Source: Myripristis murdjan (taxonomy: Eukaryota; Chordata; Actinopteri; Holocentriformes; Holocentridae). From it: 64,000 nucleotides of DNA. The notes below the pieces were generated by a model. That model was not told the origin of the DNA, did not search any database, and was given only the letters and a program-made list of their open reading frames with translations. Positions 40,882 through 58,944 of this stretch are shown here, piece after piece. The stretch's first letter is position 1. Every line of letters starts with the position of its first letter. A program made the translations under genes and the position numbers. The stretch spans positions 12,998,985-13,062,984 of the forward strand of contig NC_043996.1 of assembly GCF_902150065.1 (NCBI RefSeq). Direction: 5' to 3'.

Positions 40882-43800
40882 TCAATGTGGCCGGCTGCTG
40901 GACTCTGATGTCCGTCGTTGCCGTGGAGTGCTGTGACCGTTCATGCAACCGTTGTGACGCTTGCTCAGTCCACCGTTCAGAATGTCTTGGATGTGCTGTA
41001 CTATCAGGTTGATGGCCACTGCAAGAGGGGGGGGGGAGGAGAGGGAGACGTTACACAGGAGACTCTACAAAACCCTCCACAAGGAAATGACAGGAGAAGA
41101 AACTTTTCCCCAGATTAATCTGCATAGTGTGATATAACTGTGCAGGACAGCTGATTATTTCCTTTCAATACATTACCACAGCTGCATTTACAGCCCAGGC
41201 CTTACCAAGGTTATCTGCTCCTCGCGGAATGATCACATCTGCATATTTCTTGGTCTAATGGAAACAAAGATGAGCCCAATACTAAATAACCAGAGATCAC
41301 ATTTTTCCCCCCTTACAGCCAGATGCACAAATACAGAAGCATAAATACAGATGGTTGGCAGGCTAGCAAAAGCACTTACTGGTAAACAGAACTCCTCAAA
41401 GGCCGGTTTAACAAAAGTTATGTACTGTGTCAGTACTTGCTCCAGGTCCCTTCCACGCTCACTGATGTCTCTTAGCACTGAAAAAAAGTACACAAAATTG
41501 CACACATCAGAAATATCAAACTGACATTAAAAACAAAAGAAACCAGTCTAGTTAGGGGGTACATAGATTGTGTGTGTGCTAAGCGGATTACTGCTGATCC
41601 AGTCACTCCAAGTACCACAAGAGAATCATCAAGCTACACCCACAAACCTCGGCGTGACAGTCTTGTGTCTGGGTCTGTGTCTACAAACAGTTTCATCTGA
41701 AAGAGGTCTCTGATCTCCTGGGAGTAGAACATTAGGATGCCCTCAAACAGGACCACATCGGCTGGGTACACTGTCACAAACTCCTCTTTCCTGGAATACA
41801 AAGGGAAATAGCTTTTTCAGTGTCTATTTCCTTGCAGGCATTCAGTCAATGTGTCACGTTGCAATACTTGTTGTAAGTACAATCACAAATGACAGGACAA
41901 GGACAAGAACACTTCCAGTAAACTTTTCTATTAAAGTGTATGGGACTCACAAGGACAATACTTGCAAACCAGGAGCAGTAGAGATAGGTGCTCACCTGGA
42001 ATGGGTGACAAAGTCATAAAGTGGGATCTGGACAGTCTCTCCCTGCAGTATTTGTCTGAGTGTTTTCATGATCAGCTCATTGTCAAAGGCATCTGAGGAC
42101 CAGAAACAGACAAAGCGTCAGTTGTGATCTTCATGTGATGTCACATTACCCAGCCTCACTAATCCCAACTAGTGCGAACCCATGGACACGTGGGCAGCCA
42201 ACAACACTGGCTCACATGCAGATTGCACATTTGGTAGCTAATTGAGGAGTCAGTTTCATGTTAACAGCTGTTGGGTTCAGTCTGTGAGCCTTACAACAGC
42301 TGCCTCTCAGAGAGGCTTGCTGACTGGGTTTAAATCAGCTGAGAAGGGAAGCAGGGGCGAGGGAAGGCAGAGACAGACTCCAAAAATGGATCAGGTATGC
42401 TTCTGCCAAAATGTGTTTGGAAAACCATCAGCAACGTGGCAGCAAGGCATGGCGCATGCTGCTGAATTTAAGCCTCATTATAAGAACATAATAGTTTTCA
42501 TATCACAGGGGCAATTCTCATATTGCTGGGTAAACACAAGAAAGTATATTTGTAGATACTGACTCTCTATCCTTTTGCCAGTCAGTCTATGCCAGCAATG
42601 CAAATCTACCTCACTGTTTTCCAAAGCCCAGACATCTGCCTGTGTTTTTGTTAATCTGGACAATCTTGAGGCAGCTTTGGCCAATCTGAACTACCACACC
42701 TTTCAGTTTATAAAGCTATGTGAAAATTTTTCAGAGATCCACATCTGCCCTCCAACTCTGCTTACACAAGAACTAAGTGGCTTAAATATAGCAGCAACTT
42801 TCCCTTAAGTCCGCTGTGTATGAGTTATGGCAAAGACTGGGGGCAGTGACAGATATCTGCCTGCTGTATGTGAATTTAAATCCTGGTGTGCATACGAATT
42901 CTGAGTACCTGGATGATCAAAGTTGAATTGGCCCTTCAGCGCCTTGGCCTTCTGCTCTGGCGTGAGCTCTCTGTAGAAGCTGTCCTGGCTGAGGATCGCC
43001 ACCTGCCGCTGGTGGTGGTCAATCTTGTTCTGCCCGAGCAGCTCCATAATCTTTTCGCATACTGATGACTGCATAGATAAAGATACAAAAAAGAAAAACA
43101 AAAAAGATTAGGCCCTGAAAGGAAAGTAAACAGGGTATGACAGGATATAAGGAGGAGGGTAAATACACAAAGGAGCCAACAGTACAGAATCTGGAGAAAA
43201 GCCAGTTTTTCATACCATCACTAATCATTCAGGATTAAACAGTAACTGTTTTGCAGTTAACAGTTAATTTTACTGTCTCAAAGTTGAATTTTCATTGCCT
43301 CCCGGCAGACCCACTGTCTTTGCTGAGTCTAATCTGGCGAAAAACTTCAGACATGGGTACAGCATTCAACATTAAGTTTCAGTTAAGTTTCATCACCACT
43401 AGTGTGGGTGGGCCTTCATGAACTGGACTGAACATTGACTCAGGTAAACTGCCCTTTGCGTTACCATCGTTGTCCTTGTTGACCTCAGGCTGCTCCCCTA
43501 ACTAAATGGATCTCCTGCCAGTGCTGACGCGGCATTCTCCAGTAGCCCCCGACTATAGCGCTTTTGTGCCCATGAAAAAGAGTCACAATGAAACTGGATG
43601 CCCCTGCTCTGTAGCGAGGAGGTCACGTCAGCACACACCTACACACTACACTATGAGTCAAGGGGGGTTTGGGACTTGAGCACATCACACGTGGCTTCTG
43701 ACAGGGGAAAAAAAAAAAAATCACATCCTGTTCACCACTGCGCTGGCTTTTATGAAGCCATCTGCAGTGTCATCAAATACACAAATTATTACTGGAAAGG

Positions 43801-45552
43801 CAAATTAAATACATACTGTAATTATGATAAATAAAAAGATGCAGCCTTTTCTCCCTCAAAATCAACAGTGAAAAAGGCAACAGGCCAAATGATCAGGCAA
43901 ACAAATTTTTAGATTAAAAAAAAAAAGCACTGAATATCATTTGTGCTGCCTGTCTGCTGCATTGAGGTGGGGTGCTCCATTTCAGACAAGGAGGCTAAAA
44001 TTACATCATTCAGAGCAAACTGGGTGATCCAACACCTGAGGCCAAAGGAGGATGGGTTCCTCACATTAGCCAACTTTCTAACTGAGCACAAATGATGTCG
44101 GAAAAAAAAAATCACCTACAGCCCTCCTGCTCAGCCCCATGTAAGGGGTTTCAAGGAGCAAAACATTGGCGCTGTGCCATGGGCTAACCTCATTTGGATA
44201 TCTGGGTCAAATCCAGGGAGGAGGGGCAAGGACAGCGGAAACGGCAAAATAAAAGACCCCCATATAGATAATCCATGCGTTAAAATGTACTGATTACAAT
44301 AGGGCATTTTGAAATGTGTACAAAACAGTAGTCGTCGATTTATGTCTAAAGGGTTAAGTTAGTTGACCGTGATGTTCACATGCCATATGCTGCACTCCCT
44401 ATCTGTGCTTTGTGCCAGATGAAGTTAAGTTACCAGGCACCAACAAAGCGCAAAATACACACCAGTGTCTGATGTGAGTTAGTCGTTAAAAACAGAAATA
44501 CGTTGATGAGTCGTTTTTGTTGGCATGAGGTGTGGGAAGAAACTCGTCCACCCGCTAACGTCCTCATCGCCCACACACGCGCACACGCACACACACACAT
44601 ATCCCTAAAAGACGACTGTGGCGTTAGGCTGCGAAATTCTGCTCGACTTTCTTAGAAAAATAAATCCCGAATTGATGTGATCGACTAAAAAATCGATATG
44701 AAACGTTAAAATGTCACAAATCTGCGTGGCTACACGTGGTTACTGCATTTGTCACAGGAATCTCCAAGAACAAAGGAAATCCCGAATACACTGCAATTTC
44801 CCGCTGGCGCCGGTTTACTGTAAACGTTTTTTTTTTTTCTCCTCAAACCAAACATCATCATCGTGTAGAGCCCGAAATGAAATGTGTATAACGTTACTTT
44901 CTTCAACTAAACTGTGCCATGTTTATAACTGTCTTCAAAGAAGCGGGAAGTGGTGACGGGCTGCCAGGAGTTGTTTGCAAACACGGGCAACCGCTTAAGC
45001 TCACCTCCAAGCTAACAAGCTAACGTTAGCCGTTAGATATCAATCGGCTTTGTCTGGGCATACCGGCGCTGCTGCTAGCATGTGATGGAATTTAGCCATG
45101 CTAGGTGGCTAAGCTAACATCAAAAATCACAACGTCGACAGGGCGAGTCAAGTCGGCTAACAAACTGAATCCAGTTATCAAGGTGGAGAAAATGGTAATA
45201 CGGAACCTGGGAGTTTAGACAGAATTTTCAAGGCAAGTAGAAGAAAGTTGTGCTGACGGATAGCAGGGTGTTAAACAGATGGTAGCTCTGGAGAACTGTC
45301 AATCAGGCGCTATCGTTACGCAGCCGAGCCACGCGGTCAACTGAGTTACCGTCAGCACACGGCCATCCAGCAACTCGCCGTTTTAAATCAAAATACATGA
45401 CATGACAAGCCATATAAATCACCAAAATATTTAGCTACTATTCCGACCTTGCCGCTGGCGGTGCCTCCGGACACACCGATGAGAAAAGGCTGTCGAACAT
45501 TGTTATTGTTTTCGCCCCGGTCCCTTAGATGTGCCTCGCTGTCGCCGGCCAT
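40882..45552 (-). CDS. uck2: Uridine-cytidine kinase 2
   Basis: Cytosolic kinase of the pyrimidine salvage pathway; phosphorylates uridine and cytidine to UMP and CMP using ATP. Exons in transcript order: 45448-45552, 42909-43068, 41996-42092, 41648-41790, 41380-41477, 41206-41254, 40882-41018. Phases close to 262 residues (human UCK2 261). The P-loop GGTASGKS (29-36) is split by intron 1. Asp64 in LSQDSFY matches the catalytic Asp of the family, and [24 protein letters not shown] and [12 protein letters not shown] are conserved blocks. The tail ends SSSRPH, as in UCK2. The start is set by the family's N-terminus (MAGDSE...); the frame is open further upstream, but the extra residues do not look like UCK2. 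It is head to head with aldh9a1. Confidence 0.97.
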
Positions 45553-46189
45553 ACTTGCAATGTGCGGTCTGAACGCCTGTGGCCGAATATCAGCACCCTG
45601 TAGCTCCTCCCATACTGCGTGAGTTTTCTCTAAATACATTTGTTTTTTGTTGATATTTTGGTAGTTTGCATTGAATTTTAATATATTCCAACTATGGTGT
45701 GCAGTCAACCGATTTTAAATGAGATTTGTAATTTTGAAAACTTAGTTTGTGCGGTCCGTTTTTTGATTGACGACTAAAAGATCGAATCGTGTGTTACGCT
45801 GCGTCGACTGAGCAGCCAATGAGAACCGCTTATTTTTGTCCCGCCTACTGTCGAATCTGCTGCAAGTAATGCAGCTGCTAAACATAACTTGTACCCAAAA
45901 TTCACAATATTAATTTATTTCGATACGTCTTGTATACAATAACATTAAGTAGGAAGGAAGCTGTTCTGGTAAGTGTAAGTAACAGGATTCAAACGACACA
46001 ACGAGATCAATGACACAGCAAGAAGTGTGTATTCTTGGTGCACTTGAGAGTGAATATTGTTTGGGGTTGACACGACTTTTATTTTGATGTAACGTTGATT
46101 AAGTGTTTAACAATAGTAAAGATCCGCACAATGTGTGTTTTGACCTATATGCAGAGGTTCCCTGAGGTCCAGCAGGTCCGGTGGATACT
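45553..46189. promoter_or_regulatory. Divergent promoter region between uck2 and aldh9a1
   Basis: Only 637 bp separate the two start codons, which face away from each other. The interval has a CCAAT box at 45817-45821 in GAGCAGCCAATGAGAACC, CpG-containing sequence nearby (TACGCTGCGTCGACTG) and no obvious TATA box. This layout is typical of bidirectional housekeeping promoters. Transcription starts were not observed. Confidence 0.6.
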
Positions 46190-52781
<6,592 letters not shown>

Positions 52782-53338
52782 ACACAGGTTGGAGCAGTGC
52801 CGCCGACCCCAGAGAATCGAACAGATGGTCTGGTCACGGATGGGAAGTCCACCAGCCAAAACCGGTCTGTCACACGTCAGGTGCTCAGAGTAAGAGCGCG
52901 GATGAAGGAGCTCTGATCAGGGAGCTCCAGTAATATTTTGTGAATTAGGGAAATGTATTTCTGCCTAATTGAATAATTCTGGAAATGGAGGGGAACTGGA
53001 GGAATGTTATATTTGAATTAGTGGAATGCAGGCAGGGATGGAGTTGCTATTTCCGCCCAGCACTGAGAGCTCATCTTTTGTTTTTTGGCTCTATAATATT
53101 ACAGAAGATTGTCATTTGTGCCAAATGTGTCCAGTCAGGGATTATTCTTAATATTTACTGAGCCTTATTTGATTCTGCTTACTTCATTATGAAATGTTAG
53201 TTGCACATTGTGGTACTTAAGTTGCACTATCCCTAATTTGCTTTGCTTAGTTTATTGTCCTTCACTCATATAGAGAACAATTCAAATATATTTTTACACT
53301 ATTTGTATACAAAAACAAAATATGTTTACAAATCAAGC

Positions 53339-53344
53339 TTTATT
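53339..53344 (-). terminator. Candidate poly(A) signal of hormad1
   Basis: AATAAA on the minus strand 255 bp past the hormad1 stop. It lies inside the probable aldh9a1 3' UTR. Confidence 0.5.
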
Positions 53345-53535
53345 TTTTTGAAGAGTGCAAGAAAACATACATTTTATAAATATACACTAGTAAACTCAAT
53401 TTATCTGGATTGTACAATTTAAAAATTATATAAGTTAGAACTGTGTAAATAATATCTTGTTAGGTGGAATTTGGTAGATGCATTTACTGAACACTCAACA
53501 CAGTAACATTCAATAATCTTTTGTAACCCATTAAT

Positions 53536-53541
53536 AATAAA
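53536..53541 (+). terminator. Candidate poly(A) signal of aldh9a1
   Basis: AATAAA in the context TTAATAATAAAGTGAGTG, about 755 bp past the aldh9a1 stop and about 58 bp from the hormad1 stop codon on the other strand. Confidence 0.5.
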
Positions 53542-53598
53542 GTGAGTGCAAACTTAATTCATCTTTGTGTTGTTGTGTGATTTAGTGGGATGTGCTGA

Positions 53599-56500
53599 TT
53601 AAATTCTTCTTTTCTTCTTAGCCAGGTTTTTGGCAACACCTATTCTCTGAGATGGAAAAACATCATAATCATGCAAGGCAGCAAAATGAATGTCTCTTGT
53701 TTGTATAAAACCCAAATGTACAACATGGCAACATGTCATCTGATTTAATCATGCTGTGATCATCCCTTTGACTACAACTTTACCTTTGCCACAGGCCTTT
53801 GGGGCTTCTTGAATTGTGCAGACTCTGGTCAAAGTGGAGTCAAGAGTGAATTTCACGCTCAATAAATTCTACACCTTGGTAACATGGTGGTGGTGCAGCA
53901 CGTTTCCTTACCGTCTTCAGAAGGTAGGTCATCTTTGTCCATATTCTTCTCATGAGGATCCTGCAACAAAGTGGATACAGATACTAAACTGATGGCAAAA
54001 TGCACCGAACAGTAAAGGAGAATCAGTTCTATACAGAGAGAAGAACATTGAGCAGAACTGGACAGGTCCATTTTAAGCGCTTTAAGGACAGGGTGTCTGG
54101 GCCAGCTGGAAGCAGCTGTTAGTGAACTTGCTTCTCCTTCAAAAGATAAAAAAAGGAGCGAGAGTGGGAGCAACTAACGACATTGAAGATTCAAGATTCA
54201 CTTTAGTGTCATTCAGACTCTACACAGGACAAGCGTACAGCAGGACAAGATTTTGCTGCATCCAGCTCACAACCATAATGGAAAATGCTATAAAAACTGA
54301 CAGCAAAAATACAATAGATAAAAAGTCACATATACTATGAAACAGACATGAATATATTGCACATGCTCAGAAAAGTTTCTTTACTAAAAATACTAAACTG
54401 CTATTCTATAAAACAGACATGAGTATATTACACATTGGGAAAAGAGTTGCTGTACTGTAAAAACTAAATTGGTATACTATAAACGGACATCAGTGTATTG
54501 CACACAGCAGAAAGATTTGGTGTACTATAAGATTATATTCTATAGTAAAACAGACAAGTTATCACACAGTGAGACATTCAATCTGACTGTTTGTTAGTGT
54601 GTTAGTATTTCAGTGAGTTTTTTTTTTTAAGTCAGAAATGTTACTTTTACTTAAGTAGGTTTTTAAGTATTGTAAGTATTTAAGTATTGTACTAGGTGAC
54701 ATCTGAAATGACACCCACTATGGAGTACAAATTGTGCCAGCTGTACACAAGCAACAGACACTGGACGTTTGTGAATTGACAACTCGTGGAGCCATTCACC
54801 GTGAATAATCACTCAGTGAACAATAAGGAATTATCTGACTTTTTGCTGTTAAGAGATGAGGAAAGTGTGCAATTATTGTTATGATTATTTTTTGATTCTA
54901 ACCTAAAGTAAGTCTTCCAAGATGGTGAAAGGGAGAGGTGTAGTGTAGTGATAGTGGTTTCAAGAAAAATATTAAAGTTGTTGTTTTTCTCTGCATTTTG
55001 TGCAGATGAACCTTTTTTCTTGGAAATTGGTTTTGTCCGGTTTGATCAGCCACAGGTCGCACATCTCACCTGTAAGACCCCTCGTGTGAGGCTTGCGGTG
55101 GAGGCCTATATAAACCACGCTTCCCATAGATCACGGCTCTTTTTCAAAGCCACACACCACAGAGCAGCTACCTGTTATGCTCAAGCGCTGCCTGCACTTT
55201 TGAATACTTGGGCTTCACAGCGAACTGAATTTACAGGTGTCTTCTTAGCACTTTTGGAAAACTGGTAAGAGTTGTTGGAAAACAACCCCTTGAAAAAACC
55301 CTCTCTTTGGTGAGATAAACCAAACTGAGGCCACCGGACTCTTTCCCATAACAACACCATAAATCAAGAGTTTTGTGGACCATCAATGTCAGCCAGTTAA
55401 CCAAAGTTAGAGCTTAACAAAATATAGATGTAGGAAAATTAGTGGTGACTGAATTTGAGTCATAGTCTGATTCTGAGCCATATATTAAATCAATTAAGAC
55501 ATGTAAAGTCCAAACCAGACCAGTTTCCCCCCTTTTGTACTTTACTTTTATTTTTTACATTATATACTGTAACTGTAATCCTATGTTACTGATGGAATAA
55601 AACACCCTTAAAATCTGTAAAAGCTCTGGTGTTATATAATTTCTCAGAGAGAGGTTTTAAAATAGACAGGGACAGAGGACCCTTCAGGAAGAATAATAGA
55701 AGAATAATATTAGAACCATAAAAATATTAGAGCCCAGCTTGACCCCTCTCACCGCTGGCAGGCCAGATTTTTCAGATTCCTGCTTGTTCTCCTTCACGTG
55801 TTCTCCTTCCTGAAGCTTGTCCAGCCGTCTTTGTTCAGCTGCCACACGTACTTTGAGGGTGTGGAAGGCCGTCTGCACCTCACCTACCCTGAAGTGCACA
55901 GCCATGCCCTCAAACCACAGGCTGCTGCATTCACCCTCCTTGAAGCCTGGTGGCTGATAATCAGCAGGTGTGACTTTGAAAGGAGAGCAGGAGTATTACA
56001 ATGAGTCAACTTGGTAGGATTTTTTTTTTTTTTTTTTTTTTTACAGTAACTACAACATAGAGAAGAGGGAATGTCAGGTTATTTCAGCTATTCTGGCTGG
56101 CAGTTCATGGGAAAAAATCTTACTGTCATCATAGTAGTAGAGCCTCATGGTGAGGTGGACCTGGCTGGGAAGGGCATCCAGGTTCTGCATCAGCAGGAAG
56201 AGCTTCCTGATGAGGAGCACTGAGGCCTTCTTGGTGTCCTCTATTGTCACCCGCATCTCTGCATTCTCGTTCCTGTGGTTAAAAGTCGGTGGGTGTTAAT
56301 ATCACTGGGAAACAGAATCCCTTAATTTAACTGAACCCTGAAAAAATGAAGGAGTCATGGGTATGGATTAAGACAATTGGAGGTGATGAAGCAAATTTTG
56401 TACATGTCTATAAAAATCAATTCCTGAATTTGTTTTTCAAAGTACACCATGATTTGATGTTGGAAATTCAGGAGTGGTTAAAACTGGGGTGATTTGTACA

Positions 56501-58262
56501 TGGATTAAGATATTTGGTGCATCATCTTAATTTTCTACCTAATTTTATCTACAGTTAAGGGGTTAAATCTTGAAATTAAGAACTCACCAAGGAGTGTGGT
56601 GTGTGTTTAGGAGAAATGTAAAGTAAAACTAAAGGACAATTAAGGCTTTTATGTTTCACAATCCAGCCAACAACAAAGAAAATGGCAAAGACATTTGTTG
56701 GCTATGATTCAATATGGGTTTAGGCTTTATAAATTAAAGGTCAATGACAAAAAAGTATGACTGGGCAAAAGTATGTTTATTACTGAGTCAAATCTTTCTA
56801 GTAATGGCACTGGCTTACTAGAAGGTTAACAATTTTAAAAATGTCATTACAAAGTACAAATAATATAATTTCAGTGGGAAACTTGTGGAATTGTGATGGG
56901 CAAGCCATTTTACTGTTGTAGGCAGAATAAAATATAGCTAATATCACAATTAATTTTTCTTTTCCATTGTACATACTGCCACATTTCTATATTGTGATAT
57001 ACTGAATTTTGATCTATTGTCCCATCCCTACTCTGAAGTCTTGGAAAGACACTATCTCTTGTTCTTCTCTCATTCTCCTGGGGAGGGACTCTGCATAACA
57101 AAGTGTGTCAGTTACTGTTTGTGAGGTATTCACCTGAATATGTCCATCTCTGGTCCTTTATCTTTGTATTTCAATTTGAACTGGTAGGACTCAATAATGC
57201 TCTGCAAAGAGAGAAAAATATTAAACCTAAGTGTCTCTTAATGTTGGTCAAGGTACACAGTAGAATATCACTTGACACAATGTGAGACAACTGTGTGTTT
57301 TCCATTTGTAATCATTACATATAGTCGCTCAGTATTTCTTACATCAGAACTTACATTTGGGTCATCTGGATTGGTGTAGACCTAGAGGGCAGTAATATAC
57401 TTATTTTACTAGAGGAGCATATTTTACACATGAAAAAGACAATTTACTTTACAGAGGACAATAAACATGATTACATTTTAACATAACAGTGAGCCAACAG
57501 GAAACCAATGCTTATTTATGACTTTTGGTGACTGATTTGATTTACTTACCCCAATTAACACAAGCTGGAGCTGTTACAGGACAGAATTAAAAAATAGGAT
57601 AATTTGTTTCAATAGTGATCATAATAGCCAGAGACAGGCCTTATGAAATAATATGAATTTGGCAATTTAGTAATCAAGGTTACATTAACTTACATATCGC
57701 TTCTCTAATGCCTCAAAGCAGCCCATCATCCTTGAGAAAAGCAATTTGACAAGTGGAAAGCATTAAAGCATCAACTACAGCAAGCAACCAAATGATGGCA
57801 CTTCAATGTTTGGTGGTTATTTGTTCTAAAAATGTGTTTAACTTGAAAATTAGGGAATGTGAATTTGAGAATGAGACTGTACTGTACTGTAGCCACGGGG
57901 CAAATACATTTTGACTGCAACGTCACACTCACCATTTCACAGTTTTGCAGGCACCTAGTGTGCTGCAGTCCTCTCGTAAAACTTTGGCGCATAAGTCTGA
58001 TGAAATGGAAATGAAACGACAGACAACAGGGTTTACAAATTACACTTGTCCTTACTTGTGAATGACACAAGGTTGTTGAAATTAGATTTTTCCCATAACT
58101 TACAGAACCTATTTGAACAGGCATCATGACCTAAAAACATAATGTTATTGGTTTGATAATGCTGTTTTTCTTAAGAGATAAATTATAGTGTTCTCTACTA
58201 TATTTGGATTTGTTGTTGGGCAGAATCAGCTGAAACCCTAAATCTAATGCACTTAATGTGGA

Positions 58263-58293
<31 letters not shown>

Positions 58294-58944
58294 CTTGGGA
58301 AAAACATTCTGGTCGGAAAAAGACAGTGTGACTTCCCTTGAGAACTGAGCTCCTAGTTTAACATTTCCTTGACTTTCCTTGTCTGGAATACACCTCTCAA
58401 AATCCCACTTATCCCACAGTTCCCCGGGCTATCCATGGGTTTTGTGAAGCACCTTCTAGGTACAGTGATCTGTAGGCGTCCTCTGGGAAAATCCCTCTGA
58501 GGTAGGTGATGGAGGAGACAGCCAGCGCCATCATCCTTTTGACGAACACCAGGGACTCCTGTTCGGTCTTCAGGTCGTTCAGGAATAAACTAGTCCACTT
58601 TGAAAGGGAGGGGGGAAAAATAAATATAAATAAATCTTGTTCTTGCCCAGGGAAAATCATATTACTTGAGAAGGGTTTGCAACCACAGACATAATATACG
58701 TATACGTATATTATGTCTATGTTTGCAACGGTCACAAGATGGCGCAAGCGCACTGAGCTACAGCGTTCACCAAAACAAACTGACCAAAGCTAATTCTACA
58801 AAATGATGACGTGAAGTTATCAAAATAATAGAAAGCTGACCCGGTGAGTCCTATTGTACACATATTTACATCAGCTACAGGTGTTTCACAAACCTGGACG
58901 ACGTTCTCCTGGTTTTTCTTGATGCAAGTCTTCCTGGCTGGCAT
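53599..58944 (-). CDS. hormad1: HORMA domain-containing protein 1
   Basis: Meiotic chromosome-axis protein needed in mammals for double-strand break formation, homologue pairing and checkpoint signalling; removed from synapsed axes by TRIP13. Exons in transcript order: 58894-58944, 58453-58597, 57933-57996, 57694-57730, 57550-57570, 57355-57381, 57134-57201, 56124-56272, 55753-55973, 53912-53960, 53784-53824, 53599-53646. Phases close to 306 residues. The HORMA domain fills about 20-230 ([73 protein letters not shown]). TNPDDP, QPPGFK and VGEVQTAFH fit HORMAD1 better than HORMAD2. The C-terminal tail is much shorter than human HORMAD1 (394 residues) and ends in a basic AKKKRRI, a likely nuclear signal. 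The first exon is weakly conserved; an in-frame ATG at 59028 could add 28 residues. Confidence 0.9.
54181..54600. repeat. Element fragment followed by a 71-bp degenerate tandem array
   Basis: AAGATTCAAGATTCACTTTA followed by GTGTCATTCA is typical of fish non-LTR element ends. It leads into an array whose units start near 54331, 54402, 54473 and 54536 with TATACTAT(G/A)AAACAGACAT-like sequence. Periods are 71, 71 and 63 bp. It lies in hormad1 intron 9. Confidence 0.65.
56019..56042. repeat. Poly-T run
   Basis: About 24 T in hormad1 intron 8 (poly-A on the hormad1 strand). Confidence 0.95.
56920..57031. repeat. Possible DNA-transposon end fragment
   Basis: ATATTGTGATATACTGAATT followed by ATCTATTGTCCCATCCCTA resembles the right ends of the MITEs noted elsewhere in the window. 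Only one end was recognised. It lies in hormad1 intron 7. Confidence 0.35.
58265..58293. repeat. Poly-A run
   Basis: About 27 A in hormad1 intron 2. Confidence 0.95.
58687..58718. repeat. Perfect 32-bp palindrome
   Basis: The half-site AGACATAATATACGTA is followed directly by its exact reverse complement TACGTATATTATGTCT. There is no spacer and no mismatch. It lies in hormad1 intron 1. Confidence 0.95.

Noticed and set aside
45388-45708. Longer uck2 start with an extra N-terminal stretch
   Set aside because: The frame is open, but the added residues do not resemble UCK2 and lie in the divergent promoter; MAGDSE fits the family start.
46181-46189. GTG-initiated start three codons before the aldh9a1 ATG
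   Set aside because: Non-ATG starts are rare in vertebrates, and the ATG at 46190 gives the expected length.
53753-55973. Assignment of the HORMA gene to hormad2 because of its 306-residue length
   Set aside because: Length is close to human HORMAD2, but [16 protein letters not shown] and VGEVQTAFH match HORMAD1 at positions where HORMAD2 differs.
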